Part shown: piece by piece, positions 8,758 through 17,047 of the stretch
How the letters are laid out: every line of letters begins with the position of its first letter
How positions within the stretch are numbered: position 1 is the first letter of the stretch
Origin: Tolypothrix campylonemoides VB511288
Lineage (GTDB): Bacteria > Cyanobacteriota > Cyanobacteriia > Cyanobacteriales > Nostocaceae
Assembly (NCBI GenBank): GCA_000828075.3
Contig: JXCB02000002.1
Location: 471,303-535,302, forward strand
Direction of reading: 5' to 3'
Length of the DNA: 64,000 nucleotides
The notes under the pieces: model-generated
Databases searched by the model: none
What the model saw: the letters and a program-made list of their open reading frames with translations, nothing else
Told to the model about the DNA's origin: nothing
Translations under genes and position numbers: made by a program

Positions 8758-9550
8758 ATGCAACCAACTCGGCGCAAACTGTTACGCAGTGGTCTCGCCC
8801 TTACCAGCTTCGGTATTGCTTTTGAGACTCATTCCAGAACTACTACCGCACAGACCCCTGCAACAAATGAACAGAGTAGAAGTTGCCATTGGTGACATAC
8901 GCGATGCGAATACACTCCCAGCAGCGATGCAGGATGTCACCCACATCATATGCTGTACTGGAACTACCGCCTTTCCCTCTGCTAGGTGGGAGTTTGACCA
9001 AACTCCTAACTTGCTTGAATGGGTTCAGGTGTTTCTTAACCGCAAATATGGTGAAGCAAAGGCAAAGAATACTCCTGCAAAAGTTGATGCACAAGGAGTC
9101 AGCAATATAGTAGCAGCAGCACCTCGCAACTTGAAGCGGTTTGTTTTTGTGTCTTCTGCTGGAGTTCTTCGCAAGGATAAGCTTCCTTTTAGTATCCTTA
9201 ATGCATTTGGCGTACTTGATGCCAAACTCAAAGGTGAGCAAGCCGTCATCAGTTCCGGATTACCTTACACTATCGCCCGTCCAGGACGTCTCATTGATGG
9301 TCCTTATACCTCGTACGACCTCAATACCTTGCTAAAGGCAAAAACAGGAGGGAAGTTTGGTGTCGTGTTGGGTACAAACGATACACTCTCAGGTCAGACT
9401 AGCCGGATTGATGTGGCAGCCGCCTGTGTAGAGTGCATTGATAGCCCTTTTTGTCAAGGGCTAGCTTTTGATATAGTAAACCAGGGACCAAGACCGTCTG
9501 TGATTGACTGGGAAGCGCTTTTCTCCGAAGTAGGCAAGTCTTCTGAATAA
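8758..9550 (+). pseudogene. NmrA/SDR-like NAD(P)-binding protein with deleted N-terminus and out-of-frame Tat-like leader
   Basis: A good ribosome-binding site (AAAGGA) precedes an ATG at 8758, which encodes a twin-arginine-like leader (MQPTRRKLLRSGLALTS) and stops after 45 codons at 8895. In another frame, from the ATG at about 8869, runs the body of an atypical short-chain dehydrogenase/NmrA-like protein (RVEVAIGDIRD, DVTHIICCTGTTAFPSA, FVFVSSAGVL, YTIARPGRLIDGPYT) to the stop at 9550. The N-terminal Rossmann strand with its glycine-rich NAD(P) loop (GATGGVG in relatives) is absent. The leader and the body look joined out of frame by a deletion, so a working dinucleotide-binding enzyme is unlikely. 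Relatives are annotated as NAD(P)-dependent epimerases or photosystem II assembly-type proteins. Re-initiation at the internal ATG could still yield a truncated protein. Confidence 0.65.
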
Positions 9551-9569
9551 GAGCGTAAAGCGCTGATTT

Positions 9570-11981
9570 TCACTGCAAAAAGTGCATCAACTCTGACTGA
9601 TTCGCGGCTGTTGCTTGCTCGACTGAGTGAAGCACCTCGCGTTGGAGTTGAGTGCGATTAGCAATACCACTACTACTACTATTACTACTATTACTACTAC
9701 TATTATTATTACTATTACTACTATTATTATTACTACTACTACTCAGTTCGGCTGAGCTTACCGTCGAAGCCTCACAGCGAAGCCTTGGGCTATCACCCAG
9801 CGGTTGAAATTCCTGCCAAATTTGCTCCCGCACACCTTGTAAAAAGATTCGCCATTCACTCTCTACATCTTGAGTACGAAGTATGCAATCTATAAATTCT
9901 TCTACAATTGTGTAAATCGCTAGGCTAGGCTCGCTCAGCAACTCTTTCAAGGCTTTTTCGCACTTACCAATAGTTTCTGCATAAGCTATTTTAAGATTGA
10001 GTAGTACTTGTTCAGCAGAAGGCGAGGCGGAAAGCTTTAGGGTTGCAGGCTCATTTGGAGTGAGTCCATCCAAATGTTTGCGAATACGGTACTGTAATAA
10101 TCCTCGGTAAGAAAGCTTAAACTCAGCTAGCGTTTGGAACCCATACTTAAGTTGACTCGGTATCCCTGGTACGAGTTCATCGGGTATTTGAGCAGCAATG
10201 TCTGCAATAAATTCAGTTCCTTTAGCTTGCGTCAGTTTTCCCAAATGTCCCTTTTCCATGAGTACGTAAGCCAGTTGCGATTTGACTTTGTCAAGCGATC
10301 GCTCCAAACCTCTATCTATTAACAACAGATGTTTCGATAAATGGACGCGGATTTCATGGAGGTACTTTTCGTATACAATTGCGTAGCTCTTTTCAACACA
10401 AAAGCGCTGTTCTATTTGTTGAATTGACGGAATTCCTGTATCAGTTCGACACGCCTGAAAAGCTGCTTCTACTTGCTTCTTAAAGTCCATATCAACTGCT
10501 TCTCGCTTTTCCCTCAGATCCTTAAGCAGTTTTTCCAAACTATTTGTCAAAGTCCACCAAAGCTCTTTGAATTTTACCTCGAACACGGCAAACCTATGAA
10601 TATCATCATGCGTTGCTAAATCTAAAGCCTTTCTAACTTTCTCTAACTCAGCTTTCACTTGGTTTTGGAGTAAAATTAATCGCTGTTGGCACAAGGAAGC
10701 GTATTTGTAATCTAAATCAGTGATGTTTGCCTTCAGGTAATCAAGAACTCGCTCAAGAACTTTATCAGCTTCTTGCGTATTAGCGCAGTTAGCTGTTACG
10801 CATTCAACAACATCGATATTTTTGTTGGCAATGTCTTGCGCCAAATCTTGGCAGCTTTTTGAGTTGTCGCGAAAGCGTGAATCAACTTCCGTACGATTGA
10901 GTATCATGAACGACCACAAGTTGATTGGCAGATCAGCTTGTGCTCCACGTACTGTTTCATACAAGCGTACATCTACATCTGTCCAGGAGTCGCCAATTGA
11001 CTTTGGCATCCGCACAAACAAGATCACATCAACTTGTTGCCCTAAATTTTTCATCAGATGCTGTTGCTCGTAAATGCCACTATCACCCAAACCAGGCATA
11101 TCGACAAAGGCTATTTGTTCAAGATCAGCGTTAGGATATTTACAAACAATCTTCACTTCTCGTACTGCCAGATAGTGAAACTGTGGTGCTGCGGGAGGGT
11201 TTGCCGAGCTAAGTGCAGCGTCTTTGTACGAGAATCCCGAAGAGTTAATAAATATACGTTGCACGTAGGGAGTTTCCTGAGCGACATACTCCCGAATCTG
11301 ATCTTTAGAAATGCGGCGAGGTGAAGGTTGCTGAAATAAATGGCAATACTTATCCCAATGTATGTGATACTGTGCTAGTTGTTCATACATCGCTCCCTGC
11401 TCGGCATATTTCGGATCGTCACTGGGCAACAAAGGCAGAGGTTTTGCGGCAAACTCATCAATTGTCTTCGGTTTTTCGCTTAAGCGAAGTTTTTCATAAC
11501 AAGGACTAATAACTTCATCTAGGAATGACTGCTCTGAGTGAAACCAAACCTCAGCGTAAGTTTCCTCGTTATTTTGATTACAAATTATACTACTTACTGC
11601 CGTGCAATAATGCCTTTCTCCATCTGGAATTTCAACACCCGTCAGTCCTGTTAAACTTTGTAGCAGGCGACTCTTACCTTGCTTTGCTCTTCCAACGACT
11701 CCAATGTTAAGTGTCTTGCGGCAAAAGCGCTCTTTGAGTTTCACTAGCGCTTCTAATTCAGTATTAATACTGCATTGTAATGTTGCCAAATTAATTTCTC
11801 CCAAAAGCCCAGCTACATTTGGGTCATCAACTTGTCTAAGCAACTGATAACGATATTTTTGAAGATGACGAATCGCTGAGTCAAGAGATTTGAGTTCCGT
11901 CTCTATACCTGCTATTTTTTCAGCCAAGGGTAGGCGCTTTTCAATAATGCTGGTAATGTTCCCACTCTTACTTGTGTTCAT
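9570..11981 (-). CDS. Dynamin-like / large GTPase-domain protein
   Basis: An 803-residue protein. After an N-terminal helical stretch (1-90) comes a GTPase domain: G1 GRAKQGKS with Lys103, a G3-like DMPGLGDSG (about residues 300-310), and a G4-like LNRTEVD in place of the usual TKxD. Long helical regions follow (about 430-700), as in bacterial dynamin-like proteins. The C-terminus carries a low-complexity Ser/Asn run encoded by trinucleotide repeats (about 9667-9745), then a short ordered tail. No membrane segment is evident. Bacterial relatives act in membrane remodelling or phage defence; the role here is not known. It is convergent with the damaged NmrA-like gene, 19 bp apart. Confidence 0.75.
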   Translation of the reverse strand: MNTSKSGNITSIIEKRLPLAEKIAGIETELKSLDSAIRHLQKYRYQLLRQVDDPNVAGLLGEINLATLQCSINTELEALVKLKERFCRKTLNIGVVGRAKQGKSRLLQSLTGLTGVEIPDGERHYCTAVSSIICNQNNEETYAEVWFHSEQSFLDEVISPCYEKLRLSEKPKTIDEFAAKPLPLLPSDDPKYAEQGAMYEQLAQYHIHWDKYCHLFQQPSPRRISKDQIREYVAQETPYVQRIFINSSGFSYKDAALSSANPPAAPQFHYLAVREVKIVCKYPNADLEQIAFVDMPGLGDSGIYEQQHLMKNLGQQVDVILFVRMPKSIGDSWTDVDVRLYETVRGAQADLPINLWSFMILNRTEVDSRFRDNSKSCQDLAQDIANKNIDVVECVTANCANTQEADKVLERVLDYLKANITDLDYKYASLCQQRLILLQNQVKAELEKVRKALDLATHDDIHRFAVFEVKFKELWWTLTNSLEKLLKDLREKREAVDMDFKKQVEAAFQACRTDTGIPSIQQIEQRFCVEKSYAIVYEKYLHEIRVHLSKHLLLIDRGLERSLDKVKSQLAYVLMEKGHLGKLTQAKGTEFIADIAAQIPDELVPGIPSQLKYGFQTLAEFKLSYRGLLQYRIRKHLDGLTPNEPATLKLSASPSAEQVLLNLKIAYAETIGKCEKALKELLSEPSLAIYTIVEEFIDCILRTQDVESEWRIFLQGVREQIWQEFQPLGDSPRLRCEASTVSSAELSSSSNNNSSNSNNNSSSNSSNSSSSGIANRTQLQREVLHSVEQATAANQSELMHFLQ
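9667..9746. repeat. Trinucleotide microsatellite encoding a Ser/Asn run
   Basis: An uninterrupted run of ACT/ATT triplets on the plus strand reads as AGT (Ser) and AAT (Asn) codons on the coding minus strand. It makes a Ser/Asn linker near the C-terminus of the GTPase-domain protein. Triplet changes keep the frame, so length variation should be tolerated. Confidence 0.9.
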
Positions 11982-12211
11982 TTGACAGCGTATTTTACCG
12001 TTATTAAGTATATACCTAAAGTTTTACGAAACCGATACATATAGCAGATACGAAAATCTACTTATACTTCTACTAAAGAAAGATTGATATTTGATATCAT
12101 TTAGCAGCGCTAGTCATATTTTTCCCAACTAAATCAGCAAAATAAACAATCTTGTATAAAGAAACGGTAAGATAGCACAGGTTTTGATGCCGATAAGAAA
12201 CGCTGAAACCT

Positions 12212-12363
12212 ATGGACAGTGACATACAACTTCCTTGGCAGCAAGAGACACTGATTCGCCACAGTCAACGCCTGATGCAAAGTTTTTACTATTGGACGCG
12301 GCGTTCTCTGTTATATGCTAACGGTTCACCACAGGAAATAGCGCAGGCACTGTTTGATGCAAC
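12212..12363 (+). pseudogene. Truncated MEKHLA-domain protein
   Basis: The first 50 or so codons from the ATG at 12212 (LPWQQETLIRHSQRLMQSF, then SPQEIAQALFDA) resemble the N-terminus of cyanobacterial MEKHLA-domain proteins. These are usually about 150-160 residues and PAS-like. After LFDA the resemblance stops where dispersed repeats begin (ACGTCTCTACA, then the element at 12399). The open frame runs on to 12520, but that tail is translated repeat. The rest of the domain is not found downstream. Read as a gene destroyed by repeat insertion or deletion; the family assignment is from recognition of the N-terminal motif only. Confidence 0.55.
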
Positions 12364-12398
12364 GTCTCTACACGTGTGCAATTTTCACCAACAAACAA

Positions 12399-12953
12399 TA
12401 GATCTGTTGCCAAAAGGCAAAACTTCCCCTCATCCCCAACCCCTTCTCCCAATTTTGGGATTCGGGGAGCCAATTTCACGCGTCCCTCTCCCAAACTTGC
12501 TACGGTGTACACACAAGTGATCAAATGATTCAAAATTCCTTAAGAACCTCACCTACCCCTGTCGGGCATCCCTCTCCAAAACATCAGAGAGGGAAAGATT
12601 TTAGCGCACCCTAAAGCGAGGGTGAGGTTTTGAACCAGATGTGTGTACACCGTAGCCCAAACTTGGGAGAGGGATTTAGGAGCCACTGCGTTGCGGTGAA
12701 TCCAGCGCTGCAGTCCTTGTTTCCCGAACTCACAGCGACTGGTGTGCCTCCTGTCTCCTTCGGAGACGCTGCGCGAACGGAGGAGCTTCGCTAACGCGTA
12801 GCGTGCCGAAGGCATACCCGTTCGACGAAAGCGTGCCGTAGGCATAGGGAGGTTCCCGAGCCAGTGCGTTGCGCGGGTTAAGCGCGTTGTAGCACCTGGC
12901 GTTCCGTTGTAGCAAGTGGCGTGGTCAGGGTAAAGATTCATGCAAGAAGTCTA
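12399..12953. repeat. Composite inverted-repeat element (TAGAC-type ends) with nested insertions
   Basis: Ends are TAGATCTGTTGC on the left and GCAAGAAGTCTA on the right. A 191-bp relative at 53660-53850, in the opposite orientation, has the same internal sequence without interruptions. Compared with it, this copy carries two extra blocks: a 156-bp MITE at 12500-12655 and a second repeat block at about 12697-12903. No protein gene is present. Confidence 0.8.
12500..12655. mobile_element. 156-bp MITE, copy 1, with 10-bp target duplication
   Basis: Perfect 15-bp terminal inverted repeats, CTACGGTGTACACAC and GTGTGTACACCGTAG. The 10-bp sequence CCCAAACTTG lies on both sides (12490-12499 and 12656-12665), while the uninterrupted relative at 53.7 kb has the site once as CCCAAGCTTG. 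This is direct evidence for transposition. No transposase is encoded, so it was probably moved in trans. Confidence 0.9.
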
Positions 12954-13165
12954 ATCTTTAACTGAACCGTGTTGGCAATTGCTACGCCATTAGAAAGATG
13001 CGCTTATCATCCGTATAGTTTTAGACTATTTCACGAAAATTCATTCCAAATGAATACTGAAAGAAAGAATGAAGGATAAAAATTTTTATACTTCATACTT
13101 TTGCCTTTATTAGCTCGGTCTTCTCGTATCAATTCTTCTCCTATCAAAATTTAAGGAAAGATGCC

Positions 13166-14371
13166 GTGAAAGCAAGAAGCTTAGTTATCGGTGGTGCTTT
13201 ACTGCTAAGCATAGCCCTTCCGGGCAATGCACAACAACAAGCGCAGGAACCAAGAGTAGAGCAACTTGAGGGCTATTTGGTAACGCCTCAGCAACTGAAA
13301 TTTGACGAATCGCTGCTGGAACAACTCCAGGTGCCTGCGGGATTCCGCATCAATGTATTTGCTAAAGACTTGGGTAATCCCCGGATGTTAGCAGTAGCCC
13401 CTGATGGTACGATCTATGTTACCCGCCGCGAACAAGGTGATGTGTTGGCTCTGCTTGATTCTAATCAAGATGGGGGTGCTGACGAAATACGAACGGTTGC
13501 GTCAGGTTACAAATACATCAATGGCATCACGATTTATCAGAATCGTCTCTACTTTGTCACAGACAGACAACTTTATGCTGCAGATTTGCAGTCGCCGGGG
13601 GTAATCAGCGAACCGGAGGTGTTGATTAATGACTTGCCAGATGCAGGACAACACCCAAACCGCACCCTTGCTTTTGGTCCTGACGGGTTGCTTTACATTA
13701 CAGTAGGTAGCACTTGTAACGCCTGTAGAGAGACGAACCCAGAAAGTGCGACTCTGCTACGGGCGCAACCTGATGGTAGTAATCGCACGATTTATGCCAC
13801 AGGCTTACGTAATACCATCGGCTTTGGTTGGCATCCGGAAACTGGGGAACTGTGGGGTATGGATCATGGTTCTGACTGGCGTGGTAATGAACAACCGCCA
13901 GAAGAATTGAATCTCATTGCTGAGGGCGCAGACTACGGCTGGCCCTTTTGTTATGCCGATCGCCGTCCGGATGTGTACTTGCCAGCAAATCCCACAGGTA
14001 CGACAAAGGAGGAATACTGTGCTAATACACAACCGCCAGCACTCACCTACACGGCACACAGTGCGCCGTTGGGAATGATATTTTATACAGCATCCCAGTT
14101 TCCTGAAGAATATCGTAACGATGCTTTTGTGACTATGCGCGGTTCATGGAATCGCAACCCTCCCTCAGGTTACAAAGTTGTGCGGGTGCGATACGAAAAT
14201 GGCAAACCAGTAAAATTTGAGGACTTCATTACAGGATTTTTGAACGAAGAACAATTGACACAGTTTGGCAGACCGGTGGGTATTGCGATCGCACCGGATG
14301 GTTCGCTGTTGTTTACAGATGATACCAACGGTGTGATTTATCGGGTGTCGTATGTAGGAACTAGCAACTAG
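13166..14371 (+). CDS. Secreted sorbosone/glucose dehydrogenase-type beta-propeller (PQQ family)
   Basis: A 401-residue protein. Residues 1-22 form a signal peptide (MKARSLVIGGALLLSIALP, then GNAQQ), so it is exported. The remainder matches the glucose/sorbosone dehydrogenase propeller: VPAGFRINVFAKDLGNPRML, HPNRTLAFGPDGLLYITVGS with a paired-Cys loop (CNAC), TGLRNTIGFGWHPETGELW, MDHGSDW, and a C-terminal GRPVGIAIAPDGSLLFTDD. Relatives use pyrroloquinoline quinone to oxidise sugars in the periplasm; many cyanobacteria lack PQQ synthesis, so the substrate and cofactor are uncertain. The start (gtg at 13166) follows an AAGGAAAG ribosome-binding site. It stands alone, convergent with the Wzc-like gene. 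Confidence 0.85.
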   Translation: MKARSLVIGGALLLSIALPGNAQQQAQEPRVEQLEGYLVTPQQLKFDESLLEQLQVPAGFRINVFAKDLGNPRMLAVAPDGTIYVTRREQGDVLALLDSNQDGGADEIRTVASGYKYINGITIYQNRLYFVTDRQLYAADLQSPGVISEPEVLINDLPDAGQHPNRTLAFGPDGLLYITVGSTCNACRETNPESATLLRAQPDGSNRTIYATGLRNTIGFGWHPETGELWGMDHGSDWRGNEQPPEELNLIAEGADYGWPFCYADRRPDVYLPANPTGTTKEEYCANTQPPALTYTAHSAPLGMIFYTASQFPEEYRNDAFVTMRGSWNRNPPSGYKVVRVRYENGKPVKFEDFITGFLNEEQLTQFGRPVGIAIAPDGSLLFTDDTNGVIYRVSYVGTSN

Positions 14372-14410
14372 CAAACATGTGTCATTATTTCTCTTTTCTT
14401 TGAGCGTTAA

Positions 14411-14572
14411 CTAAATGTGAATTCGACGAACCTCTCCCACCCAACCTCCCTCTCCTGCAAGGAGAGGGAGGAGCTACGTAAAAATGCGATTCTTAAGCCT
14501 CTCCAGTAAAAAAAGCTGCTCCTTTTCCCTCCCCTCCCAGGGGAGGGAAAAGGAGAGGTGGGGAAAAGAATG
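14411..14572. repeat. Repeat related to the AACGTGAGTT inverted-repeat element
   Basis: The left half (ATGTGAATTCGAC, then ACCTCCCTCTCCT...AGGAGAGGGAGGAGC) resembles the reverse complement of the element at 47435-47585. The right half holds a separate hairpin of CCCTCCCCTCCCAGGGGAGGG type. It lies between two convergent genes, where the hairpins could also end transcription. Confidence 0.5.
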
Positions 14573-14613
14573 GAAGCGGGGTTCTCCTTTCTAAGAGTGA
14601 AAAGTAAGATTAA

Positions 14614-16773
14614 CTATCTTCTAATGCCATTCGCAACGGCTTGCGATTGTTCTTCTGGTGGATAGTTTGACCTAAGAACTGATCCAGGTAGAGCAAGGCT
14701 GACATCGGCACCGTTGATCACAACTCCTAACAACCCAAGGTCTGATTCGATCAATTGGTCGATCGCTTCTGTCAGCATATTTTCCTGTGTGTAATTTGGT
14801 CTTGTCACCAGGACAATGCCATCGCTATAAGGTTGAATTAACAAAGCGTCGTTCGATAATCCTAAAGGAGTTGTGTCTAAAATCACCAAGTCAAAACGCT
14901 CGCGCACATCTTCCATCAGCCTTCGCATTTCACTAGATTCAAGAATTGCGGCTGATTGACGCACTGGACCCGCGCTGGGCAGAATGTATAAATTTTCTAT
15001 ATCCGGCACTAAGCGAATACATTCGCTCAAGCTGCCGTAATAACGCAAAGGTTCAACTGTGGCATCGGGGTCAGAAGTCACGCGCAAAGAAGAAGAGCGA
15101 GAAGGCGATCGCAAATCGGTTTCCACAATCAAGGTTCGTTTTCCAGCACGAGCAGATGCTATCCCCAAGTTATAAGCACTTACGGTCTTTCCTTCATAAC
15201 TGCTGGTACTGGTAATCAAAACGACCTTCAAGTTTCTCTCACCAATGCGGCGCAGATTACTGCGAAACCTTTCATAAAACTCCAGATAATAAGAGTCTGG
15301 AGAAAGAACCACTGGCACTTCACCAAGATTCATCCCATCCACTGGCATCATAGGCAATTCTCCCAAGAGAGGAACTTCTCGTTGTTTGAGGATGTCGCGG
15401 ATATCTTCTTTGGTTTTGAAAGTTCCTTCCAATGACCCAAGTAAAAATATCACTCCGCCACCCACCAACAATCCTAGTAAGCTGCCTACGCCCAAGGTCA
15501 GAGGCACACCCAGCCCCTGTCTTCTCGCTGGAAGCGCTACCGGTGGTCTTGCAACACCGAGACTGCTCACTGTTTCAGCTTCTGCTGTTTTTGCATCGGT
15601 GAGTTTCACCTGCATTTGGTCATAAACGGCTCTTTTAAGTCCAACTTCCTGTTCTAGACGCGATCGCTCTAATTGTTTATTTGGTATCAGGGAATACTCT
15701 CGCCGCAACCGTGCTTCTTCTTCTATTAAGTCAGTTTCTTGCTGTTGCAATGTCTCGCGTTGGGTTTGCAAAGCCACCAGCTGGTTCGCCAGTTGTTGTC
15801 TTGCTGGGTCTAGGTTGCTTCGGGAGCGAATTGCCACAGTCGTGGGAAGCGGTGCTGTTTCTTGATCACCCCCTACAACTTCACCGCCTCGTTGCCGCAA
15901 TAAGCTTTCAAAAGCATCTTTCTGACGCCGCAACTGAACCATTGTTGGGTGATCGGGACGCAAATCTTTTCTAAAAACTTCTATTTGCGATTCAATTTGG
16001 TAAATTTGCGCTCGCAAGTTAGCAATAATCGGATCAGCGCTCAAAGCAGAAGATACATAAGCTTGGTTGACGTTTAAGCCCAATTTTTCTTGTAGACTGC
16101 GAATTTGAGCATCAATTCCAGAAACAGTGAATTGAATTTGCCGTTGCTGTACTTGGCTACTATTTATTGCGCTGAGCAAACTTCCATTCTCAGCCGCCAA
16201 TATTGCTGGTCGTTCTTTGCGATCGTACAGTTCTAGCTTGCGTTCAGCGACTTGCAATTCCTGTTTTGCTTGTGGTATGCGTTCGTTAACTTTGGTAATA
16301 ATTGCTTTTAATCGCCGTGTATTTATTTCCGCGCTCAACTGCATCATTGCTTGCATCAATTCCTGCAATGTTTGTTCAGCTCGTTGGCGATCGCTATCCT
16401 GATATCTCAGTTCTATGAGTGTGGAAAGTAGTTGTCCTGTCTTTGGTTCTCTCTCAGGCATAGTAAGGACAACATTTGCACCTATCTTTGCTGGCTTAAC
16501 ATTGAGTTTCGCTGCCACACCATCAATGATTGGGTCTGATAGCAAAATATCCCGGCTCAGTTCCTGCCCTTGCTGATTAATTTCGCTACCTGTTGTCGAA
16601 AAAGACACTGGTGGACGACTGTAGGTGAGTGCGCCGTTCGCTATATATTTAGATTGTTGTGGTTGCAAAGCCACCACCGTTGAACCCGCTACAACTAAGG
16701 CAAAACTAGCTAGTCCAATCCACTTATACTTATCGAAAGCAATGAGGTAGCGTTTAACGATCGGTGGAGTCAT
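14614..16773 (-). CDS. Polysaccharide biosynthesis tyrosine autokinase (Wzc-like, GumC plus BY-kinase)
   Basis: A 719-residue inner-membrane protein for exopolysaccharide chain-length control and export. TM1 is at about residues 15-38. A periplasmic Wzz/GumC region with coiled coils (about 140-390) includes the GNVR-like stretch (NKQLERSRLEQEVGLKR). TM2 is at about 428-450. The cytoplasmic BY-kinase domain has Walker A STSSYEGKT (Lys529), Walker A' VETDLRSPS and Walker B FDLVILDTTP. The C-terminal tail has only one Tyr (SNYPPEE) instead of the usual Tyr cluster, so autophosphorylation may be limited or elsewhere. It lies 274 bp downstream of the SLBB export gene on the same strand. Confidence 0.9.
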   Translation of the reverse strand: MTPPIVKRYLIAFDKYKWIGLASFALVVAGSTVVALQPQQSKYIANGALTYSRPPVSFSTTGSEINQQGQELSRDILLSDPIIDGVAAKLNVKPAKIGANVVLTMPEREPKTGQLLSTLIELRYQDSDRQRAEQTLQELMQAMMQLSAEINTRRLKAIITKVNERIPQAKQELQVAERKLELYDRKERPAILAAENGSLLSAINSSQVQQRQIQFTVSGIDAQIRSLQEKLGLNVNQAYVSSALSADPIIANLRAQIYQIESQIEVFRKDLRPDHPTMVQLRRQKDAFESLLRQRGGEVVGGDQETAPLPTTVAIRSRSNLDPARQQLANQLVALQTQRETLQQQETDLIEEEARLRREYSLIPNKQLERSRLEQEVGLKRAVYDQMQVKLTDAKTAEAETVSSLGVARPPVALPARRQGLGVPLTLGVGSLLGLLVGGGVIFLLGSLEGTFKTKEDIRDILKQREVPLLGELPMMPVDGMNLGEVPVVLSPDSYYLEFYERFRSNLRRIGERNLKVVLITSTSSYEGKTVSAYNLGIASARAGKRTLIVETDLRSPSRSSSLRVTSDPDATVEPLRYYGSLSECIRLVPDIENLYILPSAGPVRQSAAILESSEMRRLMEDVRERFDLVILDTTPLGLSNDALLIQPYSDGIVLVTRPNYTQENMLTEAIDQLIESDLGLLGVVINGADVSLALPGSVLRSNYPPEEQSQAVANGIRR

Positions 16774-17047
16774 AGCAGCAGCAAATAAAAACTAGGTATA
16801 AATAAGGCTACAGTTATTATAGGTTTCGGTTTTTACGACTTGTAAATTATAAATTAATTCATTATAAATCATCAAAAAATTTTATGATTTATAATTGAAA
16901 GTTCATAATTTTACTTCGTCTCTCCCTTACCTTCTCTTCTAAAAAACCTACAGACACTGACTTGAAAAAGCACCCTGACGCATGGGAGATGAAAAAATTT
17001 TTCTTGCTCAACAGTATACGCACTTCATCACGGCTACTTATCTGTTC

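Noticed and set aside
12549-12941. Open frame of 130 codons on the minus strand
   Set aside because: It translates a MITE and other dispersed repeats.
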